From an uncultured Methylococcaceae bacterium (lineage in GTDB: Bacteria > Pseudomonadota > Gammaproteobacteria > Methylococcales > Methylomonadaceae): a stretch of DNA of 36,307 nucleotides. The stretch covers positions 1 through 36,307 of the forward strand of contig CAIOMN010000070.1 of assembly GCA_903859415.1 (NCBI GenBank). The letters are read 5' to 3'. Each line of letters starts with the position of its first letter. Positions within the stretch are counted from its first letter, which is position 1. Shown here in pieces: positions 10,189 through 20,196 of the stretch. A program made the translations under genes and the position numbers. The notes under the pieces are model-generated. The model made no database searches. It had not been told where the DNA came from and was given only the letters and a program-made list of their open reading frames with translations.

Positions 10189-11511
10189 GTGGCTACTTCA
10201 TCTGCACAAATGGCAAATAAAGGTAGTGGATTATCGGAATTAAAAGCCAGATTGTTTTTTGTTCTTGGTGCATTATTTGTTTATAGAATAGGTTCGCATA
10301 TTCCAGTTCCTGGAATTGATCCAAAAGCTTTAGCTGTTATGTTTGAGCAGCAAAGTGGTTCAATACTTGATATGTTTAACATGTTTTCAGGTGGTGCATT
10401 AATGCGTTTAAGTTTATTCGCACTTGGAATAATGCCATATATTTCTGCATCTATCATTATGCAGTTGATGACAGTTGTTATACCTGCAATGGAGCAATTA
10501 AAAAAAGAAGGCGAGTCAGGGCGTCGAAAGATTTCGCAATTCACAAGATATGGCACTGTTGTTTTAGCAACTTTTCAGGCAATTGGAATATCTCTGGCTC
10601 TTCAGAATCAAACTGCTGGTGGGTTATCAGTTGTACTTAATCCGGGGTTTGGATTTATTGCAATTACTGCTATAACCTTAGTAACTGGTACAGTTTTTTT
10701 GATGTGGCTGGGAGAACAAGTTACAGAAAGAGGAATTGGAAACGGTATTTCCATGATAATTTTCGCAGGTATTGTATCAGGTTTGCCTAAGGCGATTGGT
10801 GGTACCTTAGAGTTAGCTCGAACGGGAGAAATGAATGGTGCTTTTATTATTTTGTTATTTTTGATATCGATTTCTGTAACTGCACTTGTAGTGTTTGTTG
10901 AAAGAGGTCAAAGAAGAATATTAATTAATTATCCCAAAAGACAGCAAGGAAGAAAGTTGTATGGTGGACAAAGCAGCTTTTTACCATTAAAGCTTAATAT
11001 GGCAGGAGTAATTCCGCCGATTTTTGCATCTAGCATAATATTGTTTCCAGCTACTATTGCTGGTTGGTTCGGAAATACTGATGGATTTGCATGGTTACAA
11101 GATGTAGCAACTATGTTGTCACCTGGTCAGCCTGTTTATGTTATGTTTTATGCAACTGCTATAGTGTTTTTTTGTTTCTTTTATACTGCTTTAGTATTTA
11201 ACTCAAAAGAGACTGCGGAAAATTTAAAAAAATCTGGTGCTTTTTTGCCTGGAATTAGGCCCGGTATTCAAACAGCAAATTATATAGACAAAGTAATGAC
11301 GCGTTTAACGTTGATTGGTGCTTTTTATATAACTTTAGTTTGTTTATTGCCAGAGTTTTTAATTGTATATTGGAATGTACCGTTCTATTTTGGTGGTACA
11401 TCTTTACTTATTATTGTTGTGGTTGTAATGGATTTTATTTCTCAAATGCAAACCCATGTTATGTCACAGCAATATGAAGGGTTGATGAAGAAAGCCAACT
11501 TAAAGAAATAA
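10189..11511 (+). CDS. secY: Preprotein translocase channel subunit SecY
   Basis: SecY forms the protein-conducting channel of the SecYEG translocon in the inner membrane. The 440 residues are a ten-helix hydrophobic protein with the family signatures [14 protein letters not shown] (helix 2 region, near residue 80) and the cytoplasmic loops [18 protein letters not shown] and GIRPG. The start is a GTG immediately after the rplO stop. An ATG seven codons in is possible, but the longer form matches the family. The partner accessory genes yajC-secD-secF lie at 16.9-20.2 kb in the same window. Confidence 0.97.
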   Translation: MATSSAQMANKGSGLSELKARLFFVLGALFVYRIGSHIPVPGIDPKALAVMFEQQSGSILDMFNMFSGGALMRLSLFALGIMPYISASIIMQLMTVVIPAMEQLKKEGESGRRKISQFTRYGTVVLATFQAIGISLALQNQTAGGLSVVLNPGFGFIAITAITLVTGTVFLMWLGEQVTERGIGNGISMIIFAGIVSGLPKAIGGTLELARTGEMNGAFIILLFLISISVTALVVFVERGQRRILINYPKRQQGRKLYGGQSSFLPLKLNMAGVIPPIFASSIILFPATIAGWFGNTDGFAWLQDVATMLSPGQPVYVMFYATAIVFFCFFYTALVFNSKETAENLKKSGAFLPGIRPGIQTANYIDKVMTRLTLIGAFYITLVCLLPEFLIVYWNVPFYFGGTSLLIIVVVVMDFISQMQTHVMSQQYEGLMKKANLKK

Positions 11512-11542
11512 ATAATGCACAATATAACTTAGGAGTTTAGCT

Positions 11543-11656
11543 GTGAAGGTTCGTGCTTCAGTAAAAACAATTTGTAGAAATTGTAAAATTGTAAAAAGAA
11601 ACGGTGTTGTTAGAGTTATTTGTGTCGATGGAAGGCACAAGCAAAGACAAGGCTGA
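11543..11656 (+). CDS. rpmJ: 50S ribosomal protein L36, zinc-binding type
   Basis: This 37-codon gene starts with GTG at 11543, preceded by TAGGAG. The product begins [19 protein letters not shown] and ends RHKQRQG. Cys11, Cys14, Cys27 and His32 form the zinc ribbon of the C-plus type. L36 is the smallest 50S protein and packs against 23S rRNA. It lies between secY and the alpha segment, the standard gammaproteobacterial location. Confidence 0.96.
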   Translation: MKVRASVKTICRNCKIVKRNGVVRVICVDGRHKQRQG

Positions 11657-11662
11657 AATTTG

Positions 11663-11691
11663 TTGCGCCATAATTGCTGAGATGCTATAAT
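11663..11691 (+). promoter_or_regulatory. Candidate sigma-70 promoter for the alpha operon
   Basis: A -35-like TTGCGC at 11663-11668 is separated by 17 bp from a perfect TATAAT at 11686-11691. The -10 is extended by TGC immediately upstream. It lies in the 76-bp gap between rpmJ and rpsM, where E. coli has its alpha-operon promoter. Predicted initiation near 11698 gives a leader of about 35 nt before rpsM. A 6-bp inverted repeat, GCGCCA (11665-11670) and TGGCGC (11693-11698), flanks the -10. Confidence 0.7.
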
Positions 11692-11707
11692 TTGGCGCTT
11701 AACTTTA

Positions 11708-11727
11708 GAGTACTACTCAGGGGAGTA
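11708..11727 (+). promoter_or_regulatory. rpsM leader hairpin enclosing the Shine-Dalgarno
   Basis: TACTC (11714-11718) pairs with GAGTA (11723-11727) across the loop AGGG. The Shine-Dalgarno AGGGGAG (11719-11725) therefore lies in the loop and 3' arm of the hairpin. A second GAGTA at 11708-11712 could compete for the same TACTC, allowing two alternative folds. In E. coli S4 represses the alpha operon through a pseudoknot covering the rpsM start. That this simpler element has the same role is inference. Confidence 0.4.
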
Positions 11728-11732
11728 TCTAG

Positions 11733-12089
11733 ATGGCACGTATTGCCGGGATAAATATACCAGATCATAAGCATGCAGTAATAGCATTAACTGCAATTTA
11801 TGGCGTTGGTCGTCAAACAGCAAGTGAGATTTGCGCAAAGGTTGGTGTTGTGCCTTCCGTTAAAATTAAAGAACTAACTGAAGAGCAATTAGAAGCTATT
11901 CGTACTGTAGTTTCGAAAATGACAGTAGAAGGCGATCTACGTCGTGAAGTTTCTATGAATATCAAGCGTTTGATGGATCTTGGTTGTTATCGCGGAATCA
12001 GGCATCGTCGTGGTTTGCCATTGAGAGGTCAGAGAACGAGAACTAATGCTCGTACTCGTAAAGGTCCGCGTAAACCGATTCGAAAATAA
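11733..12089 (+). CDS. rpsM: 30S ribosomal protein S13
   Basis: S13 lies in the 30S head and forms intersubunit bridges with L5. Its 118 residues (the E. coli length) begin [20 protein letters not shown] and end in the basic tail [19 protein letters not shown]. It is the first gene of the alpha segment and has its own candidate promoter and a structured leader. Confidence 0.98.
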   Translation: MARIAGINIPDHKHAVIALTAIYGVGRQTASEICAKVGVVPSVKIKELTEEQLEAIRTVVSKMTVEGDLRREVSMNIKRLMDLGCYRGIRHRRGLPLRGQRTRTNARTRKGPRKPIRK

Positions 12090-12114
12090 GATATTTCTTT
12101 AGAGGCTCAAAGTA

Positions 12115-12501
12115 ATGGCTAGTCCAAATCGTTCTAGAAAACGTATAAAAAAAGAAGTTGCAGATGGAATTGTCCATGTGCATGCATCTTTTAATAACAC
12201 AATCATAACAATCACTGACAGAAAAGGGAATGCTTTGTCATGGGCAACATCTGGAGGCTCAGGCTTTCGTGGATCAAGAAAGAGTACACCATTTGCAGCA
12301 CAGGTTGCGGCCGAAAAAGCGGGAATAGTTGCTCAAGAGTTTGGTATGAAAAATCTTGATGTTATGATTAAAGGTCCAGGTCCTGGTCGTGAATCAGCTG
12401 TACGCTCATTGAATAACCTTGGGTTTAAAATTAATAATATTGTTGATGTGACGCCAATTCCTCATAATGGTTGCCGTCCGCCAAAGAAACGCCGCGTTTA
12501 A
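12115..12501 (+). CDS. rpsK: 30S ribosomal protein S11
   Basis: S11 forms part of the platform at the mRNA exit site. It has 128 residues with [20 protein letters not shown] and the C-terminal [18 protein letters not shown], the family signature. A weak GAGGCTCAAAG lies upstream. It is 25 bp after rpsM. Confidence 0.98.
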   Translation: MASPNRSRKRIKKEVADGIVHVHASFNNTIITITDRKGNALSWATSGGSGFRGSRKSTPFAAQVAAEKAGIVAQEFGMKNLDVMIKGPGPGRESAVRSLNNLGFKINNIVDVTPIPHNGCRPPKKRRV

Positions 12502-12519
12502 AGAATCTGGAGTAGTATT

Positions 12520-13140
12520 ATGGCAAGATATCTTGGACCTACTTGTAAATTAAGTCGGAGAGAAGGGACTGATCTGTTTTTGAAGAGCAGAGGTAAGTCG
12601 TTAGAAAATAAGTGTAAGTTAGATCAGAAGCCTGGGCAGCATGGTACAAAGAGAACTCGAAGTTCTGATTATGCATTGCAGTTAAGGGCAAAGCAACGTA
12701 TGCGTAGAATTTATGGCATTCTTGAGAAGCAATTCAGAAATTATTATAAGTCTGCTGATATGAAAAAAGGTGCAACAGGTGAAAATTTGTTGAATTTACT
12801 TGAGTCAAGGTTGGATAATGTCGTTTATCGTATGGGGTTTGCTTCAACTAGAGCTGAGGCACGTCAATTAGTTTCTCATAAGTCTGTTATGATAAATGCT
12901 TCGTTGATAAATGTACCCTCTTATCAGGTTTCACCAGGGGATGTAGTATCCATAAGGGAAAAAGCAAAAAAGCAACAAAGAATTGTTGATGCTCTATCTG
13001 TAACTGAGCAATACGGTTTTCCTTCTTGGGTTGAAGTAAATTCTAAAACAATGACTGGTACTTTTAGTTCTTTGCCGGATCGTGTTGATCTTGGTAGTGA
13101 CATTAATGAGCAGTTAGTTGTTGAGCTCTACTCTAAATAA
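12520..13140 (+). CDS. rpsD: 30S ribosomal protein S4
   Basis: S4 is a primary 16S rRNA-binding protein and, in E. coli, the autogenous repressor of the alpha operon. It has 206 residues, with [20 protein letters not shown] at the N-terminus and the S4 RNA-binding domain ([20 protein letters not shown], about residues 94-113). Only two cysteines are near the N-terminus, so this is not the four-cysteine zinc form. TCTGGAG precedes the start. Confidence 0.98.
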   Translation: MARYLGPTCKLSRREGTDLFLKSRGKSLENKCKLDQKPGQHGTKRTRSSDYALQLRAKQRMRRIYGILEKQFRNYYKSADMKKGATGENLLNLLESRLDNVVYRMGFASTRAEARQLVSHKSVMINASLINVPSYQVSPGDVVSIREKAKKQQRIVDALSVTEQYGFPSWVEVNSKTMTGTFSSLPDRVDLGSDINEQLVVELYSK

Positions 13141-13161
13141 TTGCTGTTCCGAGGGAAGTAA

Positions 13162-14178
13162 ATGCAGAATCCTATTTCTGGCTTATTAAAGCCAAGATTA
13201 GTTGAAGTAGTAAGTAAGTCACCTAATCACTCCAGGATTGTTATTGAGCCGCTTGAACGTGGCTTTGGTCACTCACTGGGTAATGCATTAAGACGTGTTC
13301 TTTTATCTACAATTCCAGGTTGTGCTGTTACAGATGTTGAGATCGATGGGGTTCTTCATGAATACACCACTATAGAAGGTGTCCAAGAAGATGTAATTGA
13401 CATCTTGTTAAATTTGAAAAAACTCGCAGTTATCCTTCATTCTAAAGACGAAGTAGAATTGACTTTATCTAAAAATGGAGCGGGATGTGTTACTGCAGCG
13501 GATATTTCTATTCCTCATGATGTTGAGATAATAAATCCAGATTTAGTGATAGCTAATTTAACACAAGCCGGCGTTCTAAAAATGAAAATTAGAGTTCGTC
13601 GTGGAAGGGGTTATGAGCCTGTTAGTGTCAGAAAACTTAATTCTGATCATAATCCAGTTGTTGGTGCTTTGCAATTAGACGCGTCATATAGTCCTATTGT
13701 AAAAGTAGCCTATCAAGTTGAAAGTACACGTGTAGAACAGAGAACAAATTTAGATAAGTTAGTTATAGAACTCGAAACAAATGGAACAGTTGATCCAGAA
13801 TCCACTATAAAGATGGCTGCTACTATACTTCATGATCAATTGTCTGTATTCGTTGATTTTGAGAAAGTAAATGACCAAGTTGCTGAAGATGAAATAGAAA
13901 TTGAAGAAGTGTTTGATCCTGTTTTGCTTCGTCCAGTAGATGATTTAGAATTAACCGTACGTTCTGCTAATTGTTTAAAAGCTGAGAATATATTTTATAT
14001 AGGTGATTTAATACAGCGCACAGAAGTAGAGTTACTTAAAACGCCAAATCTAGGTAAGAAGTCATTAACTGAAATCAAAGATATACTAGCATTAAAAGGG
14101 TTGTCTTTAGGTATGCGGCTAGAAAATTGGCCACCAGATAATCTTGCTGATCACACACATGCAATAACAACACATTAA
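13162..14178 (+). CDS. rpoA: RNA polymerase alpha subunit
   Basis: Alpha dimerises to nucleate RNA polymerase assembly, and its C-terminal domain binds UP elements and activators. The 338 residues show the N-terminal dimerisation domain ([19 protein letters not shown], about 30-48), an acidic linker (EDEIEIEEV, about 242-250) and the C-terminal domain from about 255. Arg267 in [14 protein letters not shown] aligns with E. coli Arg265, the main DNA contact. The C-terminus is about nine residues longer than in E. coli. GAGGGAAG is the ribosome-binding site. Confidence 0.98.
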   Translation: MQNPISGLLKPRLVEVVSKSPNHSRIVIEPLERGFGHSLGNALRRVLLSTIPGCAVTDVEIDGVLHEYTTIEGVQEDVIDILLNLKKLAVILHSKDEVELTLSKNGAGCVTAADISIPHDVEIINPDLVIANLTQAGVLKMKIRVRRGRGYEPVSVRKLNSDHNPVVGALQLDASYSPIVKVAYQVESTRVEQRTNLDKLVIELETNGTVDPESTIKMAATILHDQLSVFVDFEKVNDQVAEDEIEIEEVFDPVLLRPVDDLELTVRSANCLKAENIFYIGDLIQRTEVELLKTPNLGKKSLTEIKDILALKGLSLGMRLENWPPDNLADHTHAITTH

Positions 14179-14195
14179 AATTAGGTCTTCGTATA

Positions 14196-14558
14196 ATGAG
14201 ACATCGTAAATCAGGTAGAAAATTTAATATAAATAGTAGTCATCGTAAGGCTATGTTTAGTAATATGGCCAATTCATTATTTAAACATGAATTGATAAAA
14301 ACTACTTTACCTAAAGCTAAAGAGTTAAGAAGTTTTGCTGAGCCACTTATAACTTTATCTAAAGAAGATAATGTTGCAAAGAGACGCCTAGCATTTTCTA
14401 GATTACGTGACCGAGAAGTTGTAACTAAACTTTTTAATGAGTTAGGCCCTAGGTACAAGAATAGAGCAGGTGGGTACTTGCGTATTATGAAATGTGGATT
14501 TAGATCTGGAGATGATGCACCGATGGCTTACATCGAGTTAATTGACAGACCTGAGTAA
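14196..14558 (+). CDS. rplQ: 50S ribosomal protein L17
   Basis: L17 lies near the peptide exit tunnel on the 50S subunit. It has 120 residues (127 in E. coli) and the signature [20 protein letters not shown]. The region ILKTT-like [15 protein letters not shown] and the end [16 protein letters not shown] are typical. It is the last gene of the ribosomal run, and a strong terminator follows within 10 bp. Confidence 0.97.
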   Translation: MRHRKSGRKFNINSSHRKAMFSNMANSLFKHELIKTTLPKAKELRSFAEPLITLSKEDNVAKRRLAFSRLRDREVVTKLFNELGPRYKNRAGGYLRIMKCGFRSGDDAPMAYIELIDRPE

Positions 14559-14564
14559 GCAATA

Positions 14565-14595
14565 CAAAAAAAGCCGGTTTTACCGGTTTTTTTTT
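14565..14595 (+). terminator. Rho-independent terminator after rplQ
   Basis: An A-run followed by GCCGG, loop TTTTA, then CCGG and a run of nine T residues forms a GC-core hairpin (CCGG 14574-14577 with CCGG 14583-14586). A/T pairs extend it on both sides, and it has a clear U-tract. It ends the str-S10-spc-alpha superoperon. The A-run on the other side means it could also work leftward for transcripts passing fdxA. Confidence 0.9.
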
Positions 14596-14969
14596 GTCTA
14601 AGAATTGTCATAAAATCTAAATTACGGCCATTTTTAACAATGTCAAAATTGTTGTCTATTTTTTTAATCATAGCAGGGCTGCTCATTTCTGACGTGCCAC
14701 AATTTAGTTCCTAAGTCATTTAATAGGGTTATTATTAAACAATTCAAAAAGATTATACCATTTTGAGTTCTAGTAGCTCATTAAGTATATTAAAGCACTG
14801 AAAAGGAGAAGAATTAACACATTGTTTGTTTTTCAAAATTTAGGGCCTCTTGATTCTTATCTATCGTAACATTTAGCATATAAATCGAATCTTAAATCGT
14901 GAGGTTAAACATGGGCTAGCTGTTTTAAATATTTTTAATATTATTTCAGCCATATTAGGATTTTCTTTA
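14596..14969. other. Gene-free AT-rich intergenic region between rplQ and fdxA
   Basis: No open reading frame of meaningful length with a ribosome-binding site is visible on either strand. The stretch contains a weak hairpin, AACAAT (14636-14641) with ATTGTT (14648-14653), followed by GTCTATTTTTTT, which could be a secondary rightward terminator. A GAGG motif before an ATG is followed almost at once by a stop (ATG GGC TAG), so it does not encode a peptide. No strong leftward terminator for fdxA was found beyond AT-rich dyads near 14935. Confidence 0.6.
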
Positions 14970-15293
14970 TTATTTCTCTAAGAAGGAAATTTTATTAACT
15001 TTACCGTTCCACTCATCGGCGTCCGGAAGAGGTTTTTTTACTTCTGTTATTGCAGGCCAAGTTTTGGATAGTTCGGCATTTAACTCAATAAATATTTCTT
15101 GTCCTTCTGGTAATTCATCTTCGGCATATATAGCATTAGCAGGACACTCAGGTTCGCATAAAGTGCAATCAATGCATTCATCTGGATCAATCACTAGAAA
15201 ATTTGGTCCTTCGTGAAAACAGTCAACAGGGCATACATCAACACAGTCAGTAAATTTACATTTAATACAGTTTTCAGTGACTACAAAAGCCAT
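14970..15293 (-). CDS. fdxA: Seven-iron ferredoxin (3Fe-4S / 4Fe-4S), FdxA type
   Basis: This is a 107-residue soluble electron carrier. Cys9, Cys17 and Cys50 should bind the 3Fe-4S cluster, and Cys21, Cys40, Cys43 and Cys46 the 4Fe-4S cluster. Cys12 and Cys25 are the extra cysteines of this family. The spacing matches Azotobacter vinelandii ferredoxin I, offset by the initiator Met, and the C-terminal [14 protein letters not shown] region is also FdI-like. It stands alone on the reverse strand between two rightward operons. The ribosome-binding site is poor (only GGTAAT upstream of the ATG). The redox partner is unknown. Confidence 0.95.
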   Translation of the reverse strand: MAFVVTENCIKCKFTDCVDVCPVDCFHEGPNFLVIDPDECIDCTLCEPECPANAIYAEDELPEGQEIFIELNAELSKTWPAITEVKKPLPDADEWNGKVNKISFLEK

Positions 15294-15572
15294 AATTTAT
15301 TACCAAGGAAGGATTAAAAGGTTGGAGTGTTATTAATGATATCTTAACAATTATAAGTTTTGAAAAATTATTAAGCTATTTTGCTTATTATATAAATAAA
15401 AATTTATTTTGTCAGATTTGAATCAATTAACCAAGAAAATAAACTTTTGGCATCAGTTCATAGCATCCAGTAAACCCCAGTTCTGGCGCATGTTATCGAT
15501 GCTGACTGAGTACTAGAATGCTCTGAATTTCTTGTGTTGATCATTACATGATTTAACTGTTATGAGATGTAG

Positions 15573-15592
15573 AGACAGGTCGCGACCAGTCT
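15573..15592. repeat. Near-perfect 20-bp dyad with GGTCGCGACC core
   Basis: The central 10 bp GGTCGCGACC (15578-15587) are a perfect palindrome. With the flanking AGAC and GTCT the dyad extends to 20 bp with a single mismatched (A/A) pair. It sits in a locally GC-rich patch of an otherwise AT-rich intergenic region. It could be an operator, or part of a dispersed palindromic element. No second copy occurs in this window. Confidence 0.5.
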
Positions 15593-15687
15593 TTACCGCC
15601 GCCCCTCATTAGCGCCCTTTCTCAATTCCCTTCTCCTTTTCAGCCAGGTCATTAACGCTAGTTTTCGCTTTGAAAAATAAAGGAGTG

Positions 15688-15717
15688 TTGCGTACTTGCC
15701 TAAAAAGGCAGGATAAT
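15688..15717 (+). promoter_or_regulatory. Candidate promoter upstream of tgt
   Basis: TTGCGT at 15688-15693 and GATAAT at 15712-15717 are spaced by 18 bp. The spacer contains a small hairpin, TGCCT (15697-15701) with AGGCA (15706-15710). The position, 33 bp before the tgt start, is suitable, but the -35 match is only partial. Confidence 0.4.
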
Positions 15718-15729
15718 CTGCATACTTGA

Positions 15730-16866
<1,137 letters not shown>

Positions 16867-16907
16867 TGACGAAATTTTTTAAAATACAATAATAACTGAG
16901 GATATTT

Positions 16908-17261
16908 ATGAGTTTTTTTATTTCTGACGCATTAGCGGCAGCGCCCGCAGCAGCGCAACCTGGCATTGAAGGCATGCTGTTTCCACTGGGAATTTTAGCA
17001 TTTTTTTACTTTTTATTTTTACGTCCTCAATCAAAGCGTACTAAAGAAAAGAAGCAAATGATTGCTTCACTGGGTAAAGGGGTAGAGGTGGTCACTTCGG
17101 GTGGTATTTTAGGTAAGATCGTTGATCTGGATGATAACTTTGTAAAACTTGAAGTCAGTGAAAATTCATTTATTCAAGTACAGCGTCAAAGCATTGAGAG
17201 CATGATGCCTAAAGGAACTTATAAAGCGATCACTAAAAAAGTAACTATCAATAAAGCTTAA
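16908..17261 (+). CDS. yajC: Sec translocon accessory subunit YajC
   Basis: YajC is a small inner-membrane protein that associates with SecDF and SecYEG. It has 117 residues, a short hydrophilic start, and one membrane segment (about residues 23-42, PLGILAFFYFLFLRPQSKR) followed by a cytoplasmic KOW-like domain with GKGVEVVTSGGILGKIV. A GAGGAT ribosome-binding site precedes the ATG. It lies 41 bp after tgt. Confidence 0.96.
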   Translation: MSFFISDALAAAPAAAQPGIEGMLFPLGILAFFYFLFLRPQSKRTKEKKQMIASLGKGVEVVTSGGILGKIVDLDDNFVKLEVSENSFIQVQRQSIESMMPKGTYKAITKKVTINKA

Positions 17262-17282
17262 TGTGATAGCGCGAAGCAGAGT

Positions 17283-17305
17283 CAAAGTCAAAGCAATGGA
17301 CTTTG
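17283..17305 (+). repeat. Intergenic hairpin between yajC and secD
   Basis: CAAAGTC (17283-17289) and GACTTTG (17299-17305) form a 7-bp perfect stem with a 9-base loop in the 76-bp gap. No T-tract follows, so a terminator is unlikely. It may be an mRNA-processing or stability element within the operon. Confidence 0.4.
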
Positions 17306-17337
17306 TTTGGAGCGCAGTTTAATTATTGGAATAACAC

Positions 17338-19185
17338 ATGCAAAACCATTATCCACTTTGGAAAAATTTATTAGTTCTGATTATTTTTGGTATCGGAATT
17401 ATTTATTCATTACCTAATTTGTACGGTGATGACCCTTCTGTTCAGGTGTCATCTACACAAATGACTAATATTACCCAAGATCAATCAAATCAGATAGCGT
17501 CCGATATTAAAGCATCGGGTGTTCCTGTTAAAGCGTTTGAGTTTAAAGACGGTCGTATTTTAGCGAGATTTAGCAATACCGATGATCAGCTTAAAGTCGC
17601 TGATTTATTGAGGGATAAAATAGGTAGCAATTATACGGTTGCTCTAAATCTGGCGCCAACTACACCAACCTGGTTACGTGCCTTGGGCGCCCAAGCGATG
17701 TATCTTGGTTTGGACTTGCGCGGAGGTGTACATTTTCTATTAGAAGTGGATATGGATGCAGCGGTAAAGCAGGCTGAAGACCGTAATATAGATGATATTC
17801 GTCTGGCCTTAAGAAATGCAAAGTTGCGCTATCAAACTGTTGCAAAAGATAATGGTTTTTTTAAAGTGACTCTAAAGTCTATAGAGGATAAAGCAGACGT
17901 TTTGACTGCTTTAGATAAAGATTTTCATAATCTTGAGATTACTGAGCCAGAAGCACAGGATCAAATCTGGTTAAAGCTATCTGAAAAAGAAACGCGTGAA
18001 ATAAAGAAGTTTGCTGTAGCGCAAAACATGACCACTTTACGTAATCGTGTTAATGAATTAGGGGTGGCAGAGCCTGTTATTCAGCAACAAGGTGAAAACC
18101 GTATCATGGTTCAATTGCCTGGCGTACAAGATACGACAAGAGCTAAAGAAATTTTGGGTACAACAGCGACGCTGGAGTATCGTTTAGTTGATGTTGAGCA
18201 CGATGTTCAGCAAGCAGTTTCTGGGCATGTGCCTGTTGGTAGCCGTTTATATAATGACAGAAGCGGTAATCCAATACTTTTGGATCGCCGGGTTATCGTG
18301 ACCGGTGATCAAATCGTGGATGCATCTTCTGGGCAGGATCAGGATGGCCGGCCTTCCGTTAATATTTCTTTGAATGGCGTGGGTGCTGCAAAGATGGCTA
18401 AAACAACACAAGTGAGTGTTGGTAAACCAATGGCTGTTGTATTCATTGAATATAAAGTAGAAACAAAAGTAGTTGACGGTCAAAAAATCCGTCATAAAGA
18501 AAAAGTAGAAAAAGTGATTAACGTTGCGACGATACAGGGTGTATTTAGTAAACGTTTCCAAACGACTGGCTTGGATAGTCCACAAGAAGCCAGAAATCTG
18601 TCTTTACTATTAAGAGCGGGAGCTTTAGCAGCCCCAGTTGATATTGTTGAAGAACGTACAGTCGGTCCCAGTTTAGGACAAGATAACATTGATAAGGGCA
18701 TGTTGTCTTTTGTGGTGGGTTTTGCCTTGGTTGTATTGTTTATGGCGGTTTATTATCGTTTGTTTGGTGTGATAGCTAATTTTGCTTTAGCCTTTAACGT
18801 TGTTATTGTGGTCGCTATTTTGTCTATGTTGCAAGCAACGTTAACATTACCCGGTATTGCTGGGATTATCTTGACGGTAGGTATGTCGGTTGATGCTAAC
18901 GTATTGATTTTTGAGCGTATCAAAGAAGAGCTTAAGCATGGGATAACACCACAAGCGGCTATTTTTATTGGTTACGATAAAGCCTTTGCAACTATTCTTG
19001 ATTCTCACTTTACCAACCTTGTTGTTGCGGTTGTGTTATTTGCCTTTGGTACTGGATCAGTAAAAGGTTTTGCGGTAACGCTGATTATCGGGATTTTATC
19101 CTCTATGTTTACAGCGATTACGGGTACGCGGATGGTTATTAACTGGATTTACGGTAATCGTAGAGTTGAGAAGCTATCACTATAG
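17338..19185 (+). CDS. secD: Protein translocase subunit SecD
   Basis: SecD, with SecF, uses the proton motive force to pull preproteins through SecYEG on the periplasmic side. The 615 residues comprise TM1 (about 9-25), a large periplasmic region with GLDLRGGVHFLLEVDMDAA near 125, and a cluster of five C-terminal helices from about 455. The RND-type motifs are GMSVDANVLIFERIKEE and the preceding LPGIAGIILTV. Length matches the E. coli protein (615). The gene is followed by secF after 65 bp. Confidence 0.97.
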   Translation: MQNHYPLWKNLLVLIIFGIGIIYSLPNLYGDDPSVQVSSTQMTNITQDQSNQIASDIKASGVPVKAFEFKDGRILARFSNTDDQLKVADLLRDKIGSNYTVALNLAPTTPTWLRALGAQAMYLGLDLRGGVHFLLEVDMDAAVKQAEDRNIDDIRLALRNAKLRYQTVAKDNGFFKVTLKSIEDKADVLTALDKDFHNLEITEPEAQDQIWLKLSEKETREIKKFAVAQNMTTLRNRVNELGVAEPVIQQQGENRIMVQLPGVQDTTRAKEILGTTATLEYRLVDVEHDVQQAVSGHVPVGSRLYNDRSGNPILLDRRVIVTGDQIVDASSGQDQDGRPSVNISLNGVGAAKMAKTTQVSVGKPMAVVFIEYKVETKVVDGQKIRHKEKVEKVINVATIQGVFSKRFQTTGLDSPQEARNLSLLLRAGALAAPVDIVEERTVGPSLGQDNIDKGMLSFVVGFALVVLFMAVYYRLFGVIANFALAFNVVIVVAILSMLQATLTLPGIAGIILTVGMSVDANVLIFERIKEELKHGITPQAAIFIGYDKAFATILDSHFTNLVVAVVLFAFGTGSVKGFAVTLIIGILSSMFTAITGTRMVINWIYGNRRVEKLSL

Positions 19186-19203
19186 TTATGGTCAATAGAG
19201 TCT

Positions 19204-19233
19204 GTAAGGATAAGCACACAGCTTTGCTCCTAC
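19204..19233. repeat. REP-like imperfect palindrome between secD and secF
   Basis: The arms GTAAGGATAAGC and GCTTTGCTCCTAC flank the loop ACACA. The reverse complement of the right arm begins GTAGGAGCAAAGC, which resembles the GTAGGAGC heads of repetitive extragenic palindromes known from Pseudomonas and other gammaproteobacteria. Only one copy is visible here, so repetitiveness cannot be shown. It lies inside the secD-secF operon. Confidence 0.45.
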
Positions 19234-19250
19234 TTTTAGAAGAATAAAAT

Positions 19251-20177
19251 ATGAAGACAACTAATATAAATTTTATCGGTAATCGCAATAAAGCAATCAT
19301 ATTCTCTAGTGTGTTGATGCTTATTTCGATAGTTTCGCTGGCAACACGTGGCTTGCAAATGGGTATCGATTTTACCGGTGGTACCTTGATTGAGGTGGGT
19401 TATCAAAAAGCAGCGGATCTAACAGCGCTGCGTAACACTTTAAATACTCAAGGTTTTGATGATGCGACTGTGCAGAACTTTGGTACCACTAAAGATGTTT
19501 TAATCCGTTTAAAACCCCATTCAGACATTAGTAACGCTGATTTAAGTACAAAAGTGTTAGAAGCTATTAACAAAACAACCGCAGAACCTGCTAGTGTTCG
19601 CCGTGTAGAGTTTGTCGGGCCGCAAGTCGGTGATGATTTGGCTGAAGATGGCTTTTTGGCTTTATTGTATTCCACTATCTGTATCCTGATTTATATCGCT
19701 TGGCGTTTTGAATGGAAGTTCTCTACAGGTGCGATTATTGCGACCATTCACGATGTTGTTGTGACCTTGGGATTGTTTTCTATTTTGGGGTTAGAGTTTG
19801 ATTTGACGGTATTAGCTGCCGTGCTGGCTTTGATCGGTTACTCGCTAAACGACACTATTGTTGTGTATGACCGAATCAGAGAAAACTTTCGCTTATTAAG
19901 AAATAAGTCAACTGAAGAGATCATGAATATTTCTGTCAATGTCACGTTAAGTAGAACCATTATGACGTCGTTGACTGTTATTTTGGTGTTGATTTCTCTG
20001 TTTTTCCTGGGCGGAGAGATTATTCATAACTTCTCTATCGTGCTTTTATTTGGGGTCTTCTTCGGTACGTATTCCTCCATTTTTATTGCCAGTCCAGCGG
20101 CATTGTTATTGGGTGTTAGTGCTGAAGACTTGATGATACCGGTTAAAGAAGGCGCGGATATAGATCGCAGACCTTAG
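19251..20177 (+). CDS. secF: Protein translocase subunit SecF
   Basis: SecF is the membrane partner of SecD. The 308 residues have TM1 (about 16-30), the family signature GIDFTGGTLIEV near residue 40, a periplasmic domain up to about 130, and five further helices with LAAVLALIGYSLNDTIVVYDRIREN near 190-215. The start ATG has only a weak AGAAG upstream. The length is close to that of the E. coli protein. Confidence 0.97.
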   Translation: MKTTNINFIGNRNKAIIFSSVLMLISIVSLATRGLQMGIDFTGGTLIEVGYQKAADLTALRNTLNTQGFDDATVQNFGTTKDVLIRLKPHSDISNADLSTKVLEAINKTTAEPASVRRVEFVGPQVGDDLAEDGFLALLYSTICILIYIAWRFEWKFSTGAIIATIHDVVVTLGLFSILGLEFDLTVLAAVLALIGYSLNDTIVVYDRIRENFRLLRNKSTEEIMNISVNVTLSRTIMTSLTVILVLISLFFLGGEIIHNFSIVLLFGVFFGTYSSIFIASPAALLLGVSAEDLMIPVKEGADIDRRP

Positions 20178-20196
20178 TCCTTGACAAGGTCGTTTC

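Noticed and set aside
14880-14925. Small ORF after the GTGAGG motif near 14900
   Set aside because: The ATG is followed by GGC and then TAG, so it encodes only two residues.
18247-18585. 112-codon leftward frame inside secD
   Set aside because: It is fully covered by secD, its composition is rich in Tyr, Phe, His and Cys as expected of a shadow, and it has no motif.
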